DNA of 64,000 bases from Prorocentrum cordatum (lineage: Eukaryota > Sar > Dinophyceae > Prorocentrales > Prorocentraceae): NCBI GenBank assembly GCA_963575745.1, contig CAUYUJ010005614.1, forward strand, positions 267,315 through 331,314. Reading direction: 5' to 3'. The translations under genes were made by a program, and so were the position numbers. Each line of letters starts with the position of its first letter. The stretch's first letter is position 1. The notes under the pieces were generated by a model. It searched no databases and was not told where the DNA came from. It worked only from the letters and a program-made list of their open reading frames with translations. This document shows, one piece after another, positions 1 through 9,617 of the stretch.

Positions 1-88
1 AGATTCAGACCCGCTCCTGGCGGGAGGACGCGGGGGGATGCACTCGCAACGGCGTCGGGGGAACGACCAAGCTACAGTGCTTACCTAG

Positions 89-2829
89 CTGGCTCTCCTG
101 GAAGAGCGACTGAGGGACTTGTCGGGTCAAGTTCGCGGGAGCAGTCGCACATTCAAAGCGAGGGCCAAACATCGAGCACCAGATAGTTTCACTGAGAAGA
201 CTGACAGACGTAGGGATCCAAGACTGTTGGTACGACTCAAACGCCTCATTCGCCAAGCGGACGAGCAAGATCAACCTCCAACCCACAATGAGATGATCGC
301 GACACTCACATACCTGCTCGAGGACTCCTCTGGCAAGAAGAAGATCGACAAAAGTGCTGCGACGAAGGGCACGGGGAAAAGTGCTACGACGTCGCCTAAT
401 ATCTCCTACAAGCTGCTCCAAAACTATTGGGGATCCTCCGCGGCGTGGTAGGCAGCACATATCAAAGACAAAGAGTATGATACATTGGCACCTCCTGTGA
501 CAGCATGCAAGGGGAAGAAAGAGTACGACCAGGTCGTGGAGTGGCTCGGGGCGAGAGGTCTCTCCAGTCCAACGGCGACGTACGTGCTCTTCGACGAAGC
601 TACCAAGTACGAAGGCTGGAACCACATCGATGTCGCAGTCGAGGCTAAGGGTGGAGGAGCCACTCTGGTGCCAGCATAGATCTTACGCACGGGCCAGAAG
701 GCCCCCCAGAAGACAGGACTCCCCAAAGGCGTGAAAGACGATGTGGAGATCCCAGTCCCCACGGACAAGCCTAGTGCGGTGAGAATCACAGTCGCTCGTG
801 ATTATGCACCAGGTTGGCTATATGCAGAAGCGGAAGAGAATCCAGTGGCGCTGCCGGCACTCATCCTGAATGCTAGTCTTACCAAGCAGGTCCTCAAGAC
901 CAAGGGAGCCGTGGCGTACGAGACGGAGGTGACGGCCATACTCATCGTACAGGCAGCCCACATCGAGGACATCATGAAGTATCCACTCCAAGACGGAGTA
1001 TTTCTCAATCGCCAGGGGACATCCCTGGCACCATCATGGCACAAGCTCAGGGATGACCAGCAGGCCTCCGACTACTTCAAGCGCGTCCAGGCTGCCGCCA
1101 AGGCAGCGTCGGAACGACTCGTGTACCGACCTTCAGAGAACAGCTCCCTCGGGGTCATCTCAGCCAATGTCGTAGGCGCTGATATACAACCACGATGGCT
1201 TCTTCAACGTACACCCACAGCATGGTCCCAAGAGGACGAAGTCAAAGCATGGGCTTTAGATCGAGGGTTCAAAAACGTCAACAATATCGCACGCTGTGGT
1301 ACGAGGCGCTGGTTTATCCGTGCCGATCTGGACCAGTTGGAAAGCGGCTGAGTTTTGGAATTTAAAGCAGGGGTGATGGCAGGCTTGGCGGCACCACGGC
1401 GAGGGAGCTCCAGGCCAGCACCGACGAAGTCACCCAAGACGGCTTGGGGCACCCCGAGCCCTACCCGACACCAGCCAGAAGCACCCACAGCCACACCACA
1501 GGTGGCACAGGCGGGTGCTGATGGAGATGCTACAATGACGAACGCGGAGAACAACGGTGAAGGCGAGCCACGACCTAAGGAGCCGAAGCAGACCACACCA
1601 GTCAAAGCACCATGGGAAGCATATTTCAAACAGCGGGAGTGTGGAGGCAAAGGAGATTGTTTCTACGTCTCGGCGGGCTTCTACTTCAATTCCCTCCAGC
1701 CCTCTGGAGGCAAATCTGGCAAAAAGCCCCCGACGGAGACCGACCTCGGCCCAGGAAGGAAGATCCAAGCAGCACCACGAGCGAGGGTGGCAGCGGAGAT
1801 GCTCAAGCAGAAGTTACCCCAGAAGGACGCTGATGACCAGGCCAAGGCGGGAACATATGCGACATCACCAGCCATCAAAGCAGCAGCGGCAGCAGTCGCA
1901 TGCGATTTCTTGATTTGGAAGAAGCAAGGTACGGGGTGGACATTGTTCTCAGCACCCGCCGCGATCAAGACAAAGCACAAGTGCTGGATGACCTTGGCGG
2001 ACAAGCATATTCAACTATTGGTTGGAACAGCACCTGCACCTCCCGATATCGAAGCCGAATGGAAGAAGAACGCCAGGCCGCACCCTCATCATGTCACTGG
2101 AGGGGGGAGACCACCAAGAAGAAGGCTGGACAACGTGATGACCGAGCAGATGGTGCTGATCCTCCTACACCAGCCTCAAAGAAGTCACAGTCATCGAGTT
2201 CCCTGTCTTCAGCAGCGGCGATGGCCATATTCGAGGCACCGACACCATCAAGGAAGTCGATCTCGACACGACGGGCACAGAGTATCTTTGGCATCGCCAC
2301 ACCGAAAACCAGACGCATCTCATCCAGACGAGTGGAAAGCATTTTGAATCACAGTCCTTTGCCATCTACGTTGCCGACGTTGACGGAGCCATACAAACAC
2401 CGGCATTGCCCACGCGGCAAATGGGCGCCCGACCCGCTCCAGTCTGCCCAGCAGAAGTGGACAGAGGCCAAGAAGCACTGGCGTATCTGTCAAGGAGAAG
2501 ACCCACCCAAGGAACCACCTGATGCCAAGAGAGACAAAGCATGGAGGCACCTCCAGATCCCGAGGGCCGAACTCACACCGACACAGCTCGAGGTCGCCTG
2601 TGACCCGGGAGAGGGTTCGGCCAGGAGCGCGCAGCATACGCGCATGATGAGCACACAGTACGTCTGCATCAAGTGTGGCAAGCAGCTATGCCTTGCCAAG
2701 TTCCGCGGCTACCCCTGCAAGCGGCGCCCAGAGGGGGTCACCCTCCAGATGGGCATGGCCAGACTCGTGGGGGGAGAAATTGCCAGGAAGCGAGTCGCCG
2801 ACTCTGCCAGACGGGTGAAGCAGCACTGA
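89..2829 (+). pseudogene. LINE-A ORF1-like region with OTU-like motif and zinc motif
   Basis: One frame is open from 89 to about 2090, broken only by TAG at 449 and 677 and TGA at 1349. The reading then continues one frame over to TGA at 2827. A module around 1220-1345 (WSQEDEVKAWALDRGF then RRWFIRA) resembles short repeated modules I associate with dinoflagellate LINE ORF1 proteins. At about 1634-1660, ECGGKGDCFYVSAGFYF resembles the catalytic Cys block of OTU cysteine proteases (G-D-C). A serine-rich basic linker follows. At about 2662-2720 a Cys motif, YVCIKCGKQLCLAKFRGYPC, could bind zinc or nucleic acid. The OTU call is tentative because I did not locate a secure catalytic His. The protein is broken; its role in the element (RNA binding, possibly protein processing) is inferred. 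Confidence 0.55.
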
Positions 2830-5193
2830 AGGACGTCCTCCAAGGCTCCAGGCTACTACGCCGAGTACTACGAGCGCTACGGGCGGAAGCAGTACGAACG
2901 CAAGGAACGGCTACGACGTGAAGCTCTGGGGCTACCGACGGCGTGCAAGCGCGCACCGGTGCGCAGGAAGCCCGCGGCCCACACCGAGCCGACCCCACTT
3001 TGACGGGACCCGCTCCTGTGCGGAGGACGCTCCTCACAGGGGCCGACACCACCAAGCAAGAGACAAAAGACAGAAGCCCCAAGAAAGCAAGCCTCGGTCC
3101 CACGACGCTCCGACCCATCGGACCGGCCGAAAGGACCACCGCCCAAAAAGACACGTGCCACCACACAGAGTTCAAAGACTGCATGTGCAGATCCGAATTC
3201 AAAAGCTGTGTTTGCAGTGGCCAACGAGCATGAAGATCAAGTTTCTGATGCAGATTCTGCGCATCCTTCGAGTCCCACACCGAAGGCTAAACGTGCCCGC
3301 ACTTCGCGGGGATCGGCGACTGGTTCATCCTTGCCTTTGACTACGCCTACCTGTACAGCTTCGGCCTCAGGTACTGCGACTGCTGGTTCACCCTCGACAC
3401 TGTCTTCACCCACCTGTACCGCTTCGGCCACGGGTATTGCAGCTGCGGGTTCACCTACAACACCGCCGACGCCTACTAGTACATCGCTTACGCCTACGGG
3501 ACCGCCTACGGCCGCGAGTACTCAGTCAGAACGCTCTGGCAAGGGGCCCCTTGGGCCCCTCTCTGTCAGCACCCACAGACCAGAAGGTCAGAACGCAAGT
3601 CCTGGCGTCGGGTGCTCCTCGAGCCCGAGCCAGGCACCGTCGCCACATGCTGAACCCCAGTTAGAACGCACTGGAAAGGGACAGGTTCATAGGTCCCTCT
3701 CTGCCAACTCAAGAAGTTATGGTGTAAAGAGCGCAAGTCCTGGTCGCGACTGGCTTCTGCCGACGTCTGCTTCCCAGGCTCAGTCGCCACACGCTGGACA
3801 GCCACATGCTGGACAAAGTTCAAGCCCTGACCCTGGGTGCTCCTCGAGCCCGAGTCAGGCACAGCACAAACGACAGAAGCTGGAGGAGGAGCTGGATCCT
3901 GGTGACCTCTTTGCGACAGGAGAGCCGAGCTCTGACACCACCAAGCTCAAAGTATGCACCATCAATGTCACCAGCAGTTCCAAAGCTAGACTCATGACCA
4001 TCTTGGAGACACTACCTGTATCGACAGCGACAGTTCTCTGCCTCCAGGAGATACGCCATCACGAACTTCGACCACGATGGATTTTTCAGACTGCCATGAA
4101 ATATGGGTGGAGTATTGCATGTTCAGATCCACCACCAACGCAGGACCGAGGCACGGTGCGCCAGGGAGGCTGCGCCATCCTTTGGCGCCGCTTCCTGGAC
4201 AAGATCTCCGTCCTCCGTCACAAGGACCTCGGCCACCGCATGGTCGGGATACGCTGTGCTACCGCTACGTTCTTGTCCGTCTACGGCCCCGTGGGAGTCG
4301 ACAGAGCTTGGTTCCAGCACGCTTTCGAATATTTCCAATCGTTGGGTCATCTTGGCCACCCAGTCTACGTTACTGGAGACCTCAACTGGCGCCCTCTCTA
4401 TTCCGCCCTGACCACACGCTGGCACATGAGGACGGTACGAAGAGGCACGGAGACATCCACCACGGCAGCAGGCACTTGTCCGACGAGAGCGCTGTTGTGG
4501 GGAGAAGGAGCTGCACCAGAGCAGACAACGACGCACCTGCTGCGAGGTATCCCTCCTCATGCCTTGGTGGGATACGTGCTAAACATCACGCATGTCAACC
4601 CGACGCCAACCCGACTACGACGCACAGCATCATACACACCAGAGCGCAGCCCCAATGATGGGGAAAAAGAGCGACTTCAAGAGCTACTGGACCAGGAGGT
4701 GGGGCCCCCCCGCTACCTGAACGACGACACCGACCCCCCGCTGGTGGAGCGCTGGCAATACTGGCACATGAGGGCGGAGAAGGCTCTGAGACTGGCAGTT
4801 GAACACGGACTGCTATCAGTACAAAGCGAAGCCGAAAAGGACAAAGGCTCACAGCCTACCTCACGGCCGACTTCACACTCGCCAGCACACAGACCCGACG
4901 AGACGATCGCCCTGCGACGACTCCGACGACTGCACCGACGGCCGGCAGAATACCTACGGCAAGGAGCTCCAGGTTGTGCCAGATTGGAGCCCAAGCACTA
5001 CACTCAGCTCGCTGCCGCAGCATTTGATGGACTGGTTCGGGCCACGGCAGTGGGCATCCCGACGCACTCCGACGCGCGCGCTGGACTGGATCTCCCAGGG
5101 GATCACCATCAAGCAGAGCCAGATGCAGAAGAGGAACAGCGCACAGTGGCGACAGCGCTTCGCGAGCTGGAGCAACGACGCGTGGAAAGCGGC
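2830..5193 (+). pseudogene. LINE-A endonuclease (EEP family) region
   Basis: The frame used at the end of ORF1 continues past TGA 2827 and TGA 3001 into a 662-codon ORF starting at 3208. It has a low-complexity Ser/Thr/Pro-rich leader (about 3240-3900) and then an endonuclease/exonuclease/phosphatase fold: KVCTINVTSSSK (metal-binding Asn), VLCLQEIRHHE (catalytic Glu) and VTGDLNWRP (Asp-x-Asn). This enzyme class nicks target DNA to prime reverse transcription. From about 4870 the coding signal moves one frame over (ITIKQSQMQKRN, WSNDAWKA), indicating a frameshift. That second frame is the one that rejoins the RT beyond the C1 insertion. The apparent end of the 662-codon ORF uses a TGA supplied by the C1 LTR (5194-5196). 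Confidence 0.75.
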
Positions 5194-5401
5194 TGAGAAT
5201 GGGCAAGGGAAGACAATGAACAACAAATGGACCTGTAGAAGAGAAAACGTGTTTTCAGTACGCCCCGCGAGCGACCTCGCGAGACCCAGGAGAGTCTCGC
5301 CCTAAGCCGAAGTGGCTAGCAACCGTCGAACACGAAGGGAAAGATAGAGAGAGAGAGAGAGGAGGGACAACAGGGGACCCCACAGGACCCTGGCGGGGAC
5401 A
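5194..5401 (-). repeat. C1 3' LTR
   Basis: A 208-bp direct repeat of 14510-14739, starting TGAGAATGGG and ending GGCGGGGACA. It has a short GA microsatellite at about 5344-5362 (longer in the other copy). Arms GCGAGAC and GTCTCGC at 5279-5300 can form a stem-loop. Its first bases provide the stop that ends the LINE-A reading frame. Confidence 0.92.
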
Positions 5402-6678
5402 GCGGACCCAACTTTACCAGGTTCGACATCGCGATATACACTGGGTCGGGCAAAGAGGGCCGCGCCTGCTTCAGGTTGAAATCCGGCGGTGATCGAGCCG
5501 CCGAGTCCTCGCGCGCACGCGCCTTCCTCGGCACGGGCCCCCTCCTCTCGCCCCCTCTCTCCTCCTCGCCTTCCTCCTTAACATCCTTCGATCGCGCTCC
5601 TCGAGTATCTTCCCTGCCTCGGACCTCCTCTTCCTCCCTGTTTCCTTCCTCCTCCGAGGCTTCTTCACCTGTGGGCTTCACGGGGGCTCCTGAACGGCCT
5701 CCTTCCTCGTCCCTTCTCTGAGCCTCCTCGATAAGAGCTTTTCGGCTGGCACCGCGAGACCTTGACTTCAAGGAAATGTTCAAGGACCTTTCGTCCAGGT
5801 GTCCTCCCTCGCCCACTAGGCAAAAGGTCCCGCGACAGAGGAGGTCGTGGAGAGCGAGATTGGATTTGGAGGGATCAGAATGGGCAAGAGGGTCAGCGGG
5901 CATTCGACCATGAGGGAGCCATCTCACTTGGGATCCGGCGGCGGCCAGAGAATCGCGGATCACCGCGAGTTCTATTGAGTTCCTCCTATCAGCACGGGAT
6001 CCTGCGGCGTTCTTGGAAAAGAGTATCAAACACGGACTTGGCGTCCACTACGGCCAGAGCCTCCGCCTGGTTCCTTAGTTGGCAACTGTTAGACATCACG
6101 ACGGAGAATGGGGAAGCCCCCAGGTTCCAATTGGGACAACTCACGTCGCCGAACACAGCGTCACGCCAAAGTAATTGTAACCACTGGGCCTCAGCAATGG
6201 CCCCGCTCAGGGCCAGGGTCTCGGCCGCCACCGTGGAACTGATCACCCTCTTAAGCCTTTGAGACCTCCAAGCCAACACCGACACCCGGGCCCGTTGGTT
6301 CGATCGTATCGACGCATCGGCAGTCATAACCAACTAAGCTCCTTGGGAGCCTCCTCGACTCGCGGACCCAGGCCCCGACGCGTCCGAAGCGGTAACGAAA
6401 CAAAGGGAAAGAGGGCCCAGGGCCCACACAGCGAGTTTCTGGGACGCCGTGGCTTTCAAATACTTGCAAACTCGAATAAGGGTGATGGCATCACTGACCT
6501 TTGGCGTCGGCATGGCCCCCGCCAGTATCGACGCGCCGCCCGCAACATAAGGTCGGGATTCACGTGCCACCCACTGTACCTGGGCAACCACGGCTCGGTA
6601 CGAGCGGATCTCTTCAGGAGTAAGACTGGCGTCCGGATCGGACCGCCGCGAGCGATCGAGAGGTAACACTGTCAGTTG
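5316..6678 (-). pseudogene. C1 RNase H and C-terminal tail
   Basis: This continues the RT frame after an in-frame TAA (6681-6679) that C2 shares. Copia RNase H landmarks are visible in order: CFVTASDASGPG (catalytic Asp), ISSTVAAETLALSGA (Glu), LAVVDAKSVFDTL (Asp) and RNSIELAVIRDSL followed by VRWLPHGRMPADPLA. A TAG at about 6334 replaces the Trp found in C2 (GGSQGA then stop, against CQGAWVVM). A frameshift near 6000 separates the last part. The tail is Glu/Arg-rich and runs into the LTR. This domain degrades the RNA strand during reverse transcription; in this copy it is broken. Confidence 0.75.
5402..5427 (-). other. Conserved block next to C1 3' LTR (polypurine-tract position)
   Basis: Immediately inside the 3' LTR, where plus-strand DNA synthesis is primed, the minus strand reads GTCGAACCTGGTAAAGTTGG then GTCCGC. 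The same block occurs at the same place in C2. It is only partly purine-rich, so calling it the primer is positional inference. Confidence 0.5.
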
Positions 6679-9276
6679 TTATCGAATGTATTTCTCCTGG
6701 TCTACCACCACTCGATCGTGAAACTGTCTAATATGGCGCCGCGCAAAATCTGACTCTCCCTCCTTCCATTTCCCAAACTTGAACCTGCTAGTGACCCGTT
6801 CCTTGAACTGGTCCATGAAAACTGGCTTTCCCGCGATGATGAGATCATCGACCTCAATCAGCACTAAGCCGCGATTCGCGCCCACCTCGTCCCTGCGGAG
6901 CCACAGGCACGGCTCTAGCAGAGACTTCACGAAACCCTCCTCCCTCAACCAGTCCGTCAGGGTGCGGCACCAAAGCAACGGAGCATCGTTTAATCCGTAC
7001 ACGGGAGCCACGAGCTGGATAAGCTGCTCGGGCCCCACAGGGAGACCCGAGCACGGCTCCACGTAGATGGAGCCTCGGGGACGAGTGAGCTTCTGACTCT
7101 GACAAAACGCGTTTCTAGCATCGGCAATAGCCAGCGCCCAGCTAAACGAGGCGGCGACCTGAAGACACGTCATCACGCTTTCCGACTGGGGGGCGGGGGC
7201 GTAGACCTCCAACGATTCGCTATCGGGATCCTGGCGTACATGAACGCACCACCGAGACTTGGGCTCCGGGCGGGCCCCGACTCCCTCAACTGGTTTCAGT
7301 CGGCGCACCATGCGAGACGAAAGAATCCGATCGGCAAACCTCCGGCGCACAACCAGAGACTCCTCAGGCGTGAGGACACGGACAGCTCCAGTGGCCAGCA
7401 TCGCCTCCCACTCCTTAGCATCCGCGAAAACGAATCGGGCTCGGTCCTCGGGACTCAGATCCTTCAATCGGACTCCGGCTCCTCGGGGATTGATCTTAGG
7501 AGGGGTAGGCTTGCCGGGGCACGCACTCGCGAACGAGAACTCGTTCGGGTCCTCCAGACCTGCGAGGCGTGCGAAGAAAGATAGCACCTGTGGAGAGAGG
7601 CCCCACTCCCACCACTCGGCGAGCTCCTGAAGGAGCTTCTCGTCCTGGAAGTGGTCAGAAAGGACCCAGACGTCGTTACTCCCGCTGGCTTCCGCCCCGT
7701 CCGCCGCCCTCTCGTCCTGGACGAGCAGATCAAGGTCCCCGCCCAGGGACCGGTCCGGAGAGCGGCTCCGAGCGACGATGGGAGAGGGGGCTCTCTCGGG
7801 CTGTCGGCGGGCTCTGGGAACTGAAATTTCTCTCCCACACCCGATCGGGCGGGAAGGCGGGAAGTCGACTCGCCCCATGGGAACGCCCTCTGACGGAGCC
7901 TCCCGCTCAGTCAGAGGGGCCGAGCGGACTTCCGCGCTCTCTCGCGCGGCGGGCGAGGGAGCCAAGGCCTCCCCGTGGGAAGCAGAGCCTGTCGCGAGCT
8001 CGCCGCCGCCGCTGGCTGCCTCAAATGGTGACCGAGTCGCCGATACTTCGATCGCTGCGACCCGCTCTTTCACAGAGGGGGGAGAGAGCCCATGCTCTCC
8101 TATCGGGGTAAGACGGGGTTTCTTGCCGCCCTGGCCCTCGAGGGCCTCTCCTGGGAACCTCGCCTCGCCTCTGGACCCTCGGGGCCCAGGCCCTCGGGAA
8201 ACAACCTCCGACGAGGCGGACCCGGGAGACTCCGAGGGGGTCGCGACCGCGGAACTTCCGGAGGAGGAAGGGGGCCTGGTGTCTTCCGAAAGCCTCCTGA
8301 GAGGCGGACCCGGGACCGAAACGGAGCTCAGACGCCTCGCGGAGGCCCTCTCGGCAGGGTCGGAGCCTCGATCGTTCTCGGGGACATCGTCGGCTTCAGG
8401 GGGAGGGGGCCCCTCGGCGGCGACATCGACGGCCCCAGCGCGCTTTCCAGGGGCTCGAATGTCCCCCCTCAAACGATCGAAAGCCGGACTGTCCAGCAAC
8501 TCAGCACCCAGGGACTCGGCCCTCGTGGCCAGACGGACCTGCTCGGCCGTGCACTTCAGAAATTTGGCCCTCATCGCAACCCAAACGGTTCCCCCGGCTT
8601 CGGAACCTCCGGAGCCCGCGGCCTGATAGATAACGACTCCGGGGCCAGTCCAACGATCCCTCTGAAGGGAATGGCTCCGGTTAGACGCCGCAAGTCGTCG
8701 GAAGACGTACACCCAATCGCCAGGGCGAAACTGGCGCTGCTGATGCGGTCTGGCCCGGGCGGCCTCAGCAATCCTAGATCGGGCGTCTAAAGAAGCGAGC
8801 GCGCGACGGGCTTCCTCGCGCACTCGACGCTGCCGAGCGAACTCCCCGGCGGCGGTGTCCAAGTCTATGGCGCGGGCAGAAACGTCCTCGGTTCCAATGA
8901 GATCGAGCGGATCGTCCGATAAAAGACTTCGGGGCATTCTGGGGTTCTGGCCGAAAACCAACTGAGAGGGACTAAAGCCTCCACGATGAAACCCCCGATT
9001 TTTCGCCGCCACCACCTCACAGAGAAGTAAATCGGTTTCCTCTCGGGAAACAAAATTCGCGGACTGCGCCGCTTTAGACAAGGCATCCTTTACAATCCCG
9101 CCGTGCCTCTCGCACTTGCCATTCTGATGAGGCGAGTTGGCAGGAATCACGTGCTGCATGATCCCGAGGTGTTCATACCCCCTCGAGAAAATGGCTTCGA
9201 ACTCACCCCCCCGTCGCAGATCAAAACCTCGGGGGCCCCGAAGGGCCGAATCCACCACCGAAGAAACACCTGCCAA
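6679..9276 (-). CDS. C1 pol: integrase C-terminal half and copia reverse transcriptase
   Basis: An 865-codon open stretch. The start carries the integrase catalytic Glu in SPHQNGKCERHGG, then an integrase C-terminal region (RPGDWVYVFRRL, RWTGPGVVI). A long Ser/Pro/Glu-rich, probably disordered linker follows (about 8550-7650). The RT of the copia class (RVT_2) comes next: KEWEAMLATGAVRVL, motif A ALAIADARNAFCQS, LVAPVYGLNDAPLLW, and motif C VLIEVDDLIIAG with both catalytic Asp present. It ends KYIR at a TAA shared with C2. The first half of the integrase is in another frame upstream, separated by an indel in a 7-base G/C homopolymer (about 9206-9212), which could be real or an assembly error. 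Confidence 0.85.
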   Translation of the reverse strand: MAGVSSVVDSALRGPRGFDLRRGGEFEAIFSRGYEHLGIMQHVIPANSPHQNGKCERHGGIVKDALSKAAQSANFVSREETDLLLCEVVAAKNRGFHRGGFSPSQLVFGQNPRMPRSLLSDDPLDLIGTEDVSARAIDLDTAAGEFARQRRVREEARRALASLDARSRIAEAARARPHQQRQFRPGDWVYVFRRLAASNRSHSLQRDRWTGPGVVIYQAAGSGGSEAGGTVWVAMRAKFLKCTAEQVRLATRAESLGAELLDSPAFDRLRGDIRAPGKRAGAVDVAAEGPPPPEADDVPENDRGSDPAERASARRLSSVSVPGPPLRRLSEDTRPPSSSGSSAVATPSESPGSASSEVVSRGPGPRGSRGEARFPGEALEGQGGKKPRLTPIGEHGLSPPSVKERVAAIEVSATRSPFEAASGGGELATGSASHGEALAPSPAARESAEVRSAPLTEREAPSEGVPMGRVDFPPSRPIGCGREISVPRARRQPERAPSPIVARSRSPDRSLGGDLDLLVQDERAADGAEASGSNDVWVLSDHFQDEKLLQELAEWWEWGLSPQVLSFFARLAGLEDPNEFSFASACPGKPTPPKINPRGAGVRLKDLSPEDRARFVFADAKEWEAMLATGAVRVLTPEESLVVRRRFADRILSSRMVRRLKPVEGVGARPEPKSRWCVHVRQDPDSESLEVYAPAPQSESVMTCLQVAASFSWALAIADARNAFCQSQKLTRPRGSIYVEPCSGLPVGPEQLIQLVAPVYGLNDAPLLWCRTLTDWLREEGFVKSLLEPCLWLRRDEVGANRGLVLIEVDDLIIAGKPVFMDQFKERVTSRFKFGKWKEGESDFARRHIRQFHDRVVVDQEKYIR

Positions 9277-9617
9277 ACTGATTTCGCCGTGTCATCCGGG
9301 AGCAAGGCGCACTGTTGGAATGAGGTCCCGTGGTCGATCAGGTTAATCACAGGCACGCTCTTCCCTTGGATGTCTAAATAAAAAAGATCGACCGCCAGCA
9401 CCTCATTAAAAGCATAGGCGTGAGGCAGATGGGCCTTGCGTCTCCAACTGGCCCTCGAGTGGGAGGCGCACTGGTCGCACCTAAAGACTTCCTTCACCCA
9501 TCTGAGAACTTCCAGACGCGCGCCTGCCACGCGCAGTGCTCGGAGGAAGTCCTCGTTCGAGGGATGACCTAAGTTGACGTGCAGCCGAGCGATCTCTTTC
9601 TGCAGAGAGACGTCTAA
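9147..9617 (-). CDS. C1 integrase N-terminal half (HHCC and core)
   Basis: The minus strand reads LQKEIARLHVNLGHPSNEDF (His-x4-His of the zinc domain preceding copia integrases), then FRCDQCASHSRASW (Cys-x2-Cys), the first catalytic Asp in VLAVDLFYLD, and the second in PEVLICDGG. Integrase inserts the element cDNA into the host genome. The frame breaks just after the second Asp at a C/G homopolymer and resumes in the ORF beginning at 9276 with the catalytic Glu, so the DDE triad is complete if that one indel is ignored. The upstream joint with the methyltransferase-like ORF is also out of frame near 9600. Confidence 0.8.
   Translation of the reverse strand, partial: LDVSLQKEIARLHVNLGHPSNEDFLRALRVAGARLEVLRWVKEVFRCDQCASHSRASWRRKAHLPHAYAFNEVLAVDLFYLDIQGKSVPVINLIDHGTSFQQCALLPDDTAKSVWQVFLRWWIRPFGAPEVLICDGGVSSKPFSRGGMNTSGSCST

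Noticed and set aside
449-3003. Possible UGA or UAG recoding in LINE-A
   Set aside because: LINE-E in the same window has uninterrupted ORFs, and frameshifts elsewhere in LINE-A show ordinary decay.
7569-8790. Plus-strand ORFs of 180-282 codons opposite C1 pol
   Set aside because: Antisense shadows of the stop-poor, GC-rich integrase-RT linker.
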